Below are positions 55,103 through 64,000 of a DNA stretch of 64,000 bases, piece after piece (positions within the stretch are counted from its first letter, which is position 1; each line of letters starts with the position of its first letter). The position numbers and the translations under genes are program-made. Origin of the DNA: Nepenthes gracilis (lineage: Eukaryota; Streptophyta; Magnoliopsida; Caryophyllales; Nepenthaceae); the NCBI GenBank assembly GCA_033239525.1, contig BSYO01000003.1:12270001-12334000 (forward strand). The letters are read 5' to 3'. The notes beneath the pieces were generated by a model, which ran no database searches, was not told the DNA's origin, and saw nothing but the letters and a program-made list of their open reading frames with translations.

Positions 55103-56626
55103 AGAATCAGGCAAGTGTACTCTCCGTTTTGAAGTTTAGATTTTAAGAATATTTTAATGCAAGAGTACTTTGGAGCTTGTTTTCTATGTCATTGCTTTGA
55201 TAATTATGTTCTTTTTCTTGGGTTTCATACGAAACATACATGAATTTTATGATTCTGAACTAAGTTCATATTTTATGAATATGTATTTCCGACTCTGACT
55301 TCATAGTTTAGCACATGCTTTATTGCTCAAGTTACAATCGAAATTGCTTTGTATGAGTATAACCCTTGACTTTGATTTTTATATGTTGAACCATGTTTCT
55401 ATTCATGACCGATTGCTTTGCATGGAAATCCTGTATGAAAATTGGGATGTTAAAAATATTAAGGCCTTTTAAAATTGACCGAAGCATGGAATACATAAAC
55501 TTTGAATTGGCCTTGAAATATAATGAATTTTGTTTGAACTTTGAATAAGTGCTTCGGACCTAGAACTATGATATAATCAGATAAAGTTTTCCAGCATGCC
55601 TTAGAAATTACGGTGGTAATTAAGGGTAACTCCATCCATAGAGTGATACGTGGTCCGCCTCTCCTCAGGATGTAAAGAGAGGACAAAAATATGGAACTTT
55701 GGACTTTGGATTCTAAATGGAAATGGAAATGGAAATGAAAATGGATATGAATTTGGAACTATGGCCTTTGATTGTGTGGAGTGAATATAATATACTTTTA
55801 ATTACTCTCTCCCTTGGTTGGTAGGGCCTACCAGCCTAGGTCCCTTTAAATAATGAAAATGACATCGCATTATGGACTTCAAAAATTTAGCTCTGCACAT
55901 GAACTTTGAAAATTAATATTGCATTGTGAAGTTCAAATTTTGATACTGGACTTTGTACTTCGAAAAAATTGACATTAAAATATGAAATTTTGTACTTCGA
56001 AAAATTGCGTTGAACTGTGAACTTCAGAAAATGGCATCGAATCAAGAACTTTGGAATCGGTATTGATCATGAACTCCGGTATTTTCTATGACACTATGTT
56101 ATCACATTCATGATTTATATTGCATATTTTTAGTACCTTACTGAGTTTCAACTCACTCTATTATAATTTTTTCTGAGATGAAATTGTAAAACTAGTACCG
56201 GAGAGCGGGAATAAATAAAGCCTAGCAAGGAAGAATTTTGGAATCGGAAAGACTGTTGAAGATTTTTGAGAATTTTGATAGTTTGAAATGTAATTATCTC
56301 AAATTGTAAATAAATGAATGACTATGCTTCTACGTGTATACATTTTGGAATAGATCTGGTTCCGCCATTATCTTTTGGTTATAATCAGGTTTTAGAATGA
56401 TAGTTCTGTACGAATTTTGCTTTAATGAAATGAAATGTCAAAAGAGTTGGAGCCATGAATATTACATGGCATTGGATGATCCTGTGTACGAATTGTGAAC
56501 ATATATATATATGTGAGTCTATATTTTGTACGCTTGCATGTATGGTCCAGTCTGGACCGTCTCCCTTGACTATTTCATCTTGGGATTTAGCTTCAGACGA
56601 ATTCTGATGAAGGATTTTAAAGTGTA

Positions 56627-57373
56627 AAAAAAAAATCTACTCCGTCACAAGTTCCATCCGGAATCCTTCAAAGAGTGCAAACCGGCCAACACGCCCTAAA
56701 TAGGGCATTCTATTCGGATGACTTTTTTTTTTTATAATAGAGTGCATACCGTCCGATCCGCCCACAAAAAAAAGAACCATCCGGATTCCTACAAAGGTGA
56801 TCCCTCCAGTAAAAGGATACAAATCATTATTCTCGACAAGAACCAAGCAAAATAGTAGGAATGCTCTTCCTATTCAGCAAGTTACAGCAACCTGCCTTAA
56901 TGCACCAACACAGCAAGCTATCCCATACTGGTAAATGGATATAAACTGGCAATCCCAATAGGAAACAAGCAAACTAGCAGGGATTTTTTTTCCTAACTCA
57001 TCAAGTAACCCTTACCGGCATACAGTCCCCAAACCTAGCAAAGCACCAACCTACAGGCCATTAAGCAAACAAGCAAGGATTTTTTTTCGTAACTCATCAA
57101 GTAACCCTTACCGGCATACAGTCCCCAAACCTAGCAAAGCACCAACCTACAGGCCATTCCAATAAGTCATACCAAACCGGGCAACCATATGAGCCCATCC
57201 TAAAACTCCCATTCCAATAAAATGACACAAAACAACAATCTAGGTAGGAGAAAAGCAACCCAAGAAAACCATTCTGCGCAATCCGATAACCATGCCTCCA
57301 TAGCTGCCAACGGAAGACATTTGTCCTTCTCTGCCAACCAGAGACCAAACCACCCAAAACAGCCAATCCATAC
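56627..57373 (-). mobile_element. NL8 3'UTR part
   Basis: Minus-oriented CCGGCA/ACCGGCCAA-rich sequence of the network's 3'UTR type, adjoining the Tekay LTR on the left and cut at 57373 by the Tat-like element. The expected tail stem and poly(T) are missing, so this side is truncated or altered. It contains a 96-bp tandem duplication. Confidence 0.55.
56965..57158. repeat. 96-bp tandem duplication
   Basis: 68 bases beginning AACTCATCAAGTAACCC at 56995-57062 recur exactly at 57091-57158, and the preceding GCAAAC-AGCA-GGATTTTTTTT blocks also match. The near-identity indicates a recent duplication. Confidence 0.95.
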
Positions 57374-58556
57374 TGATGGGTACACCAAAAATGGGCTGGC
57401 TCCACAAAGTCAAAGGCCCAAGATGACGGTCAACACTCTAACGGCCAAATTGAAAAACGGGCCCAAGAGCTGAAAAGCCCAGGGCGGTCAACGCTGGCAC
57501 TGACCATCAGGTGGCCAACTCCCAAACAGACGGTCAACTCAAACGTTGACCGTCTGCCTTGTACGCATTAGGCCCAAAGAGGCTTACTACAGTAATGGGC
57601 CTGGCATACTCAGGCCCATAGCCCATCAGGCGGTTAATAGCTGACGTCCTTCACAAGGGCAGCGAACACGCACGCTGCCAGTCAACTCGAACGTTGACCG
57701 TCCGCGTTTTGCACAATGGGCCCCAAGAAGCCTTTCTATAGTAACGAGCCTGACTTGTTTAAGCCCACGAATCCTCAAAAGGCCAACAACGATCCTCCAA
57801 GGATATTCCACGATCTCGACTCAAACCAAAAAGGACATTAACAAGATTGGCGCCCTTCAAAGAAGGAAAGTGCCAGATCTTCCCGATTCCTTGACAACCA
57901 AGGCACTCCAACGGTAATATGCTAAGAAGGAAAGAAACCAACTTGAAAAGTTGTTGGCCGCCTCACAAGGAAACGATCACGCCCACCTTGGCAACTGGCA
58001 TTCTCTCCAAAAGGCAGGCCAGCCAAGGTGGACAGAGGGGATCACGCCTTCCAAAGGAGGAAGATCACCCTCTCAACCATTAAATAAACCCTAGAATCAT
58101 CATTCTAGGGACGGATTCTGATCTATGCTTTCATTGATGCTTTCGGTGACACAACGCAAAAAAGGCTCTCAATCACGCTTCCTGTAAGACAACTGAGTGC
58201 CCAGAGCAATCTGCCTACTCTGCCACCTTCGCTCTCCAGTGAATCCTAAGGCAACAAGCGAGCCCTCATGGCCGTTTACTGCCTTCCCACCTTTGAGATT
58301 CAAGAAGACCTCACGTCTCTCTTACATCTGGATCAAACACTCAAACTCTCTCTCTCTCTATTTTCACTTTCTTCCTTTTGAAGACTGTTTTACTGACTTG
58401 AGCGTCGGAGTATTTTCGGTGGGATAACTTCTCGCCGAACACGCTGACCTCTTGTTCTGTTTAGTGTTGTGCAGGATCCAACTCAGGGAACGGAGCCGAA
58501 GCCAAGACAGGGGAATCATCCAAATCTGTTCGAAGTTCGGATCCAGAGACGCATCA
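57374..58556 (+). repeat. 5' LTR of the Tat-like element
   Basis: Begins TGATGGGTAC, ends GACGCATCA, 1183 bp. Near 57532 and 57676 it holds two diverged units with inverted GTCAAC...GTTGACC. A CT-rich stretch (58345-58360) lies before the end. Confidence 0.9.
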
Positions 58557-58572
58557 TTGGCGCCGTCTGTGG
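58557..58572 (+). other. Primer-binding site
   Basis: TTGGCGCCGTCTGTGG follows the LTR directly. TGGCGCCG is the start usual for primer-binding sites of Tat/Athila elements, complementary to a tRNA 3' end. Confidence 0.8.
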
Positions 58573-58640
58573 TAAGTGCTTACAAAAGCCTACCACTAAA
58601 ATCTGCACAAACTCTCTCTCTGTCACCTTCTGATTCTGCA

Positions 58641-60650
58641 ATGGTGAACACGAGAGCCCAAGCTAGCGACCACGCTAGAGACACTGCTAACCTCGACCAG
58701 GACCACGCTACTAGTACCATGGTCAACGGGGCCACGGGCGGAGTTTCACAGCCTTACTTTCAGCAACTGGTGGAGCAGATGCAGGCCAACAATCGCCTGC
58801 TTCAGCTACTTTGCGCACAGAACGAGCAACGACAACAAGTGGCTCCACCAGCAGCCATTCCTGCTCCTGCCACCAAAAGGGGTGGCCAGAGGAAGAAGAA
58901 GCCGGCCAAGAGGCCCGGGAAGACTGGGGACAATCTGGCTCCAGCATCCTGCCACGTTCCTGGCCAAAATAGGCCTATGGAACGCTTCGGGAGTACATCT
59001 CCGCCAGAGAGCCCAGAAAGGAGAAATCCCCGATACTCTCAGGCAAAAGACAACCACGCAGTCCAGGAGCGAGCCTCCAGGACTGCCCAATCCACTGAAG
59101 GCACTGAACCTGCCAGAGACAAGACAGAGTTGAGGGATTACCTTAACTCCAAATGATCAGCAAACGTCGCCTGCACCGATCCGCGGGTGGACAAGATCTG
59201 GAACCGTGTGTTCCAAGAGGAAGAGCGCATCATCGACCTGGATCGGTCTCCTTTCACTACGGAGATCTTGAGCCGTCCACTGCTGTCAAAATTCAAGGGC
59301 TAGAAGACTCAGCGATGTGCCGCTGCTTCCCGCTCACACTGAAGGGAGACGCTCGAATCTGGTTCCACCACCTCCCTTCTGGTACTATCAGCAGTTTTCG
59401 TGAGCTCACGAACCTCTTCCTGGCTCAGTACGCTTCGAGCCGACGGGAAGAGAAACAGCCATGGCATCTCTCCCATATAAAGCAGAAACCAGGAGAGAAC
59501 CCACGACGCTTCCTGATCGCTTCATGGCGGAGGCCAGAAGGATCCCATGGATCACAGAAGAGATGAAGCTGGGCAGTTTCATCTCTGCGCTTACTTTCGG
59601 TGACTTTTCAAGCACCTTGCCCACAAGAATCCTCAGACCTTCCGCGAGGCGGAATCCATCACCAGGGCCTACGTTGCAGCAGAAGAGGCCAACGAGGCAA
59701 AACGTCCAAAGCGGGCGGATCAACCTCGGCCATTCCCTGGTGAAGGGAAGAGAAAGTACAGCGGCAGAGAACTCCCCCGCTAGAAGCAGCGTCGGACTGG
59801 GCCCCCAGAACGCAGAGATTATGGGCCCACCAGTTTCACACCTCTGACAGATATACGCACCAATGTCCTCATGCAAATCCGCGGAGAAAAATTCCTGAAG
59901 TGGCCCAAACCGCTGAAGAAAGACTCTGGAAACCAGTCGAAGTACTGTGACTTCCATCGCTCCACTGGCCATTCGACTGAGGACTGCAAGACGCTGCAGA
60001 GGGAGATCGAAGACCTGATTCACAGAGGACACCTCACGAAGTTTGTTAGAGGCCCTGGACAGAACTCAGAAGCAGCTGATGAAGAGGGGCAGGAGCAGAC
60101 TCCTCCTCGAAACAGGATTACGGCAGGAGTGGTTAACATGGTCACCACCCGACCTGCCAAGAGCCCGGCGGACAGCAAGGAGCAGCAGACTGGGAGGAAG
60201 AAGCAGCGCATAGTAGATAATACTATTAGCTTCAGTGATAGTGACTCAAATCATGTAATGTCCCCCCATGCTGACCCCCTTGTTATATCAGCACTCGTTT
60301 CAGATGGTACTTCAGACTACCAGCTGAAACGAGTCTTCATCGATAATGGAAGTTCAAAAGATTTGCTTTACTTGGATGCCTTCTTTAAGTTAGACCTAAA
60401 AAAGAACCAACTAAAACCGGCCGAATGCCCGTTATACGGCCTTGACAACGAACCAGTACCCGTTCAAGGGGCTATTTAATTGGAATTTACCTTAGGGACG
60501 TATCCAAGGACAACAAGTTGCACACTTACCTTCCTGGTGGTTGACCTACCCTCAGTATACAACGCTATACTGGGCAGACCTTGCCTGGCGGCATTCGGGG
60601 CAGTTACCTCGATTTCGCACCTCAAAATGAAGTTTTAACACCCTACGGTG
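58641..60650 (+). pseudogene. gag and protease of the Tat-like element
   Basis: Gag starts MVNTRAQASDHARDT at 58641. The frame to 59156 is hydrophilic with a basic patch (KRGGQRKKKPAKRPGK). After a frameshift comes the gag core (GDARIWFHHLPSGTISSF at about 59347-59400; LFLAQYASSRREEKQPWHL), more frameshifts, and the CDFHRSTGHSTEDCKTLQRE knuckle-like motif at 59945-60005. Protease: RVFIDNGSSKDLLYLDAFFK at about 60331-60390, where the family has D-x-G-S/T. AILGRPCLAAFGAVTSISHL at 60568-60627 is the conserved segment just before the RT. The reading then meets the LTR at 60668. Confidence 0.85.
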
Positions 60651-60667
60651 TTGGGGAGGTGTTAGGT

Positions 60668-61223
60668 GAACACGCACACTGCCGGTAAACTCGACCGTTG
60701 ATCGTCCACATTTTGCACAATGGGCCCCAAGAAGCCTTTCTACAGTAACGAGCCTGACTCGTTTAAGCCCACGAATCCTCAAAAGGCCAACAACGATCCT
60801 CCAAGGATATTCCACAATCTCGACTCAGACCAAAAAGGACATTAACAAGATTGGCACCCTTCAAAGAAGGAAAGCGCCAGATCTTCCCGATTCCTTGACA
60901 ACCAAGGCACTCCAACGGTAATAAGCGAGCCCTCACGGCCGTTTACTGCCTTCCCACCTTCCAGATTCAAGAAGACCTCACGTCTCTCTTATATCTGGAT
61001 CAAACACTCAAACTCTCTCTCTCTCTATTTCCAGTTTCTTCCTTTTGAAGACTGTTTTACTGACTTGAGCGTCGGAGTGTTTTCGGTGGGACAACTTCTC
61101 GCCGAACACGCTGACCTCTTGTTCTGTTTAGTGGTGTGCAGGATCCAACTCAGGGAACGAAGCCGGAGCCAAGATAGGGGAATCATCCGAATCTGTTCGA
61201 AGTTCGGATCCAGAGACGCATCA
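60668..61223 (+). repeat. 3' LTR remnant of the Tat-like element
   Basis: 556 bp aligning with 57664-58556 of the 5' LTR except for a 337-bp deletion: GGTAAT at 60919-60924 joins AAGCGAGCCC, which are 57915-57920 and about 58247 in the 5' copy. Its first 290 bases are gone too. The terminal CATCA is kept. Confidence 0.9.
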
Positions 61224-61228
61224 CATAC

Positions 61229-63690
61229 CATGAAAGACCAATCCATCCGCAAAGGATGCTTAGGAGAGGATTTTCACCATCTCTGGGATTTGGATGTCTT
61301 CCATGATCTAGCTTGCTCAGACAGAGGGCTAATGGAGGAATCAGGAATTGCAAGAACAGGGGCAGATTCAATGACTATAACAAGGCCTTCCACTAGGCCT
61401 CTCAGCTGGCTAAAACTGCAGTTTGGGAATTCAGTCTCCATTTTCAAGAGGCTATCTAGGAACCCATACACAAACTGCCTCCCTTTTGGAGATAAGGAAT
61501 CAATGTATGGCCGAGTAGACTTAGCTACCACCAACTTCTGGATCGCATCAGATAATGGACCTTGAAAATTATTAGCAAAGCGAGGCGTCTCTTCAATCTC
61601 GTTAGACAAATAGCTTTCCAGGAAACCACTCACTTCCTCCCACCCTTCCGGAGTTAAAGCTGCTAGATATGTCTGAGTAGCATTGCCTCAATTAGCATCT
61701 GGAAAGCATCAAGTAATGTACCAAGAAAACATGGTGGATTAGCCACATCCATAGCAGGAACTTCTGTATCAGAGCTAACTCGGGCTTTAACCATATCAGG
61801 CTTTGATATCACATTATCGAACGGTGAAGTCTGATGTAGTTCTAAATCATCTTCAAACCTGCTGAGCGAGTTGTCAAGTGGTGCAGCACAGCTGTCCTCA
61901 TAAACCCTCATAGCCAAATTCATCCTTAGACCAGATGAAGGCTCCTTCAGGTCAACAGAATTTCCCTTCCGACTCTCCATAACTTCAATTCTGTGGTCAC
62001 CATTCTTCACATAATCAACGGTACAGAGAGGAGGATTAAATAGGAGGAGCTCATCCTCAATCACCTCCTTGTGCCTAGTCACATTATTGTCAACAATTGG
62101 GCAATCCAATTCAATCACCTGAAGGGCGTCAAAGGCACTGGAAATAGAGAGATTTCCATAGCCTATAGCAGCCTTATTAGGAGCAGTGAACATGGTTTTT
62201 CTCTTTGATCTTGGGTAGATAAGGAATGGGCTGAGAAACTGGCCAAATTCTACCAGTAGGCTTGAACACCTTTGCAAGTTTTTTGAGGGTTCAGCATGCC
62301 CCTTCCTATTGCAATGGCTACCACGAGAAGGCTTCTATTAGTACTCAAATTTAATATCTGAGAACAATTGATCAGGATGCTGAGCAGAGCATCTTGTTCA
62401 GATTGTCACATGATCAGGCAAAGGGGCATCAGCTCCTATAGCCACACAAACACGAGCATAGCCCATTCGTTCCATCGTTTCAGTAACAGGGTCCAATTGT
62501 AAAGGCTTCCCTACAACATTCGCAATCTAGCTCAATTCCAGGGGTGTCCAGAATTCCACTGGCACATTTGACATGATGATCCATATGGGGAAGGATTTGT
62601 GCTTCTCTTTAGACAGAGGCATGCTAGGTTTCCAAATCTTGAGAAACAAGGGATGTCCAGCGAATGTCCATGGGCCCCCCACAAGACATTGCTCTAGAAA
62701 CTTACATGAATAAAAATAAAAAAAGAAGAATCCGTGATCATTGCCCGCCACATGTAGCAGCTCAAACCGAGCCCACATTTTCTTTGCAATGTAGTTGACA
62801 GCGTGATAATGTAGGGGGTTGCCAATGAAATACCCAACTAGAGTGTTACTCCACATTTCCTCTCCTTGTTTGATAACTACAGACGGGGAAGTTAAAACCA
62901 CGTAATCCCCATCCCCTAATTTAGGGGGGAAGTATTTCAAAGAGGACTTACCTCTAACGATATTCTGCTGGATCACAGAAGACCTGGAAGCAAGAGCGGG
63001 ACTGGTATCAGAAGCCAGCAAAGGCTTTGAAGGATTGTCGTTCTCTGGAACAGTCGCAATAGACAGGGCATCATGCATAGAAGAGGAATATTTAAGGGGA
63101 GAAATGGGTCCGTTAGAGACACTAGGGGCATCTTAGGAGACAATGGAAGAGCAATCCACAACAAACTTTAAAGTAGAGAAAGCTTTAATGTCCACGCAGG
63201 ATGTGATAGTCTCGGTTGAATCAGGATGCACTGTCATCGTATCATCCAAAAGATCCTTGTTCGTGCTGTTTGCAACGCCAATGGAGTCTATGGCCAAGTC
63301 TGGCCCAAGGTGCTACCCACCTTGCTGAGAGCCTTCATCAGAAATCCTTCGAGGGGAAGGAGAGGCCATCACCAGCGACTTCATACCCACTAAGAAGGAA
63401 GCATCTGGGGCAAAGGACTAAACCCGAGCATCCCTCTACAACGAAGGAAAAGAAGTAGGAGAGACGGCTAATGAAGCAGAAGAAGCCACCCACGAAGAAG
63501 GAGAAGGAATGGGCAAATGAGGAAGGGAGGATTGCTAGGAAGGACCAGGCGGAGCTCCAAGGAGGCCGGCTGTGGCCAGCGCCGACAAAGACACGCGCAA
63601 TCCTCAACCCTAATGACAGTCTTCATAGTTTGAAATTTGAAAAACAAGAGAGAAGGGAGAGCTTCTCTCTCTAAAATGCTCTCGCAGCTA
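61229..63690 (-). mobile_element. NL8 ORF1 and 5' leader
   Basis: The right part of NL8 beyond the Tat-like insertion: ORF1 up to about 63600 and a 5' leader to about 63690 (TTTTTCAAATTTCAAACTAT, with TCTCTC runs), laid out like the NL6 leader. Only the 3' side is altered. Confidence 0.7.
61240..63600 (-). pseudogene. ORF1 of NL8
   Basis: Long pieces: DUF4283-like region at 62527-63078 (KYFPPKLGDGDYVVLTSPSV, LVGYFIGNPLHYHAVNYIAK, MWARFELLHVAGNDHG, GGPWTFAGHPLFLK, FPIWIIMSNVPVEFWTPLE) ending LELS-TAG at about 62527; a decayed knuckle region at 62280-62470; linker 61663-62277 (ISSAFDALQVIELDCPIVDN); the module at 61274-61633, with repeat A damaged and repeat B clear (LVVAKSTRPYIDSLSPKGR then QFVYGFLDSLLKMETEFPNC) plus a LRGLVEGLVIVIESAP tail. 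The basic end is weak (WKTSKSQRW). Repeat B fits the same consensus as the other five copies. Confidence 0.8.
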
Positions 63691-63781
63691 CTCTTCAATA
63701 AATCAAACATGTATGTCGACGACGAAAAAGCATAAATCAATTCATAAATATAAAAAAATAATGTCCAATGTTCTTGGTTCT

Positions 63782-64000
63782 TCATTCAAGTTCTTGTCCA
63801 AACTCCTCATTCAAAGTTCTAACTCGAAGGTCCAAAGTTCTTATTCAAATGATCCGAAGATCTGATATTCTCATTCAAAGTTCTAATTCGAAGGTTCAAA
63901 GTTCTTATTCAAATGATTCAAAGATATGATATTCTTATTCAAAGTTCTAATTTGAAGGTTCAAAGTTCTTATTCAACAAATCCGAAGATCTGATATTCTC
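63782..64000. repeat. 64-bp tandem repeat array, continues past the window
   Basis: The marker GATATTC recurs at 63864, 63928 and 63992, and CATTCAAAGTTCTAA at 63808 and 63872: a period of exactly 64. At least 3.4 units. Within each unit AAAGTTCTTATTCAAA and AAAGTTCTAATTCGAA are sub-repeats of about 28 and 36. AT-rich and noncoding; it looks like satellite or minisatellite DNA. Confidence 0.95.

Larger units (their letters stand above)
50073..56626 (+). mobile_element. 3' LTR of the Tekay-type element (interrupted by LINE LD)
   Basis: Begins TGTGAGATCC at 50073. Without LINE LD (51141-55084) and one duplication it is about 2.6 kb, similar to the 2.8 kb solo LTR. It carries a GGCCGAAGTGGCC repeat region near its start and AT-rich, gene-free sequence at 55101-56600. 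Its right end is masked: TTTTAAAGTGT at about 56617-56627 runs into NL8, so the terminal CA is not seen. Confidence 0.75.
57374..61223 (+). mobile_element. Tat/Ogre-like Ty3/gypsy deletion derivative
   Basis: 3850 bp between 5-bp duplications CATAC at 57369-57373 and 61224-61228, with matching ends TGATG and CATCA. It has a complete 5' LTR, a primer-binding site, gag and protease, then jumps directly into the 3' LTR: RT, RNase H and integrase are missing. The 3' LTR lacks its first 290 bases and a further internal 337. It sits in NL8 just after ORF1. Intact outer ends with a matching duplication mean the losses happened after insertion, or that the copy moved in trans already deleted. Confidence 0.9.

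Noticed and set aside
56500..57373. Normal LINE tail at the 3' side of NL8
   Set aside because: Neither the stem nor the poly(T) is present at about 56627; only an A run occurs, in the wrong orientation for a minus-strand copy.
1..64000. tRNA-derived SINEs as the source of the short copies
   Set aside because: I found no A and B box promoter pair upstream of any tail; short copies start at varying points in the LINE tail instead.

Overview
The window is nuclear DNA of a flowering plant made almost entirely of nested, decayed retrotransposons. The evidence is plant L1-type LINE coding remnants (ORF1 with a DUF4283-like region and CCHC knuckle; ORF2 with endonuclease, reverse transcriptase and the C-terminal zinc-binding domain), a chromodomain Ty3/gypsy element of Tekay/Del type, and a Tat/Ogre-like Ty3/gypsy deletion derivative. 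I see no intact host gene, rRNA, tRNA or CRISPR array, and cannot name the species. Every long reading frame carries stops or frameshifts.

Most of the window belongs to one LINE-based network. Autonomous LINE copies (LA 9891-17941 minus, LB 21724-29516 plus, LC 39123-43200 minus, LD 51141-55084 minus) and at least eight elements that keep only ORF1 (NL1 1701-6797, NL2 6921-8636, NL3 8637-9890 plus 17942-18545, NL4 13663-15967, NL5 18931-21677, NL6 24346-28267, NL7 34076-34740, NL8 56627-57373 plus 61229-63690) mostly end in the same kind of 3' tail: a box like CTCGGGGTATGCCCTA, a 14-19 bp stem-loop, an AT-rich stretch, ACTTACC and poly(A). In the ORF1-only elements ORF2 is absent; in six of them ORF1 carries a twice-repeated module of about 35 residues (core SL-S/T-PEGR) and a Lys-rich C-terminus. 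Between ORF and tail lies a long degenerate repeat region built on a TTTGCCGGTATG-like word.

Layout: 1-8636, tail fragments, NL1 (itself hit by two more insertions) and NL2. 8637-18545, NL3 split by LINE LA, which is split by NL4. 18556-21677, an inverted ORF1 scrap and NL5. 21724-29516, LINE LB split by NL6. 29517-32014, minus-strand exon-like fragments, possibly of a host gene, broken by two tail-bearing insertions. 32015-35815, tail and ORF1 fragments with NL7. 35816-39122, an AT-rich stretch. 39123-43200, LINE LC. 43201-56626, the Tekay-type element with a 2.8 kb solo LTR inside its integrase region and LINE LD inside its 3' LTR. 56627-63690, NL8 split by the Tat-like deletion derivative. 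63782-64000, a 64-bp tandem array running off the window.

Target-site duplications (TSDs) read directly at many junctions give the nesting order. They also expose a series of ultra-short insertions (16-98 bp) that consist only of the LINE 3' tail. Compensatory changes in the tail stem across copies argue that its RNA fold is, or was, recognised by the LINE machinery.
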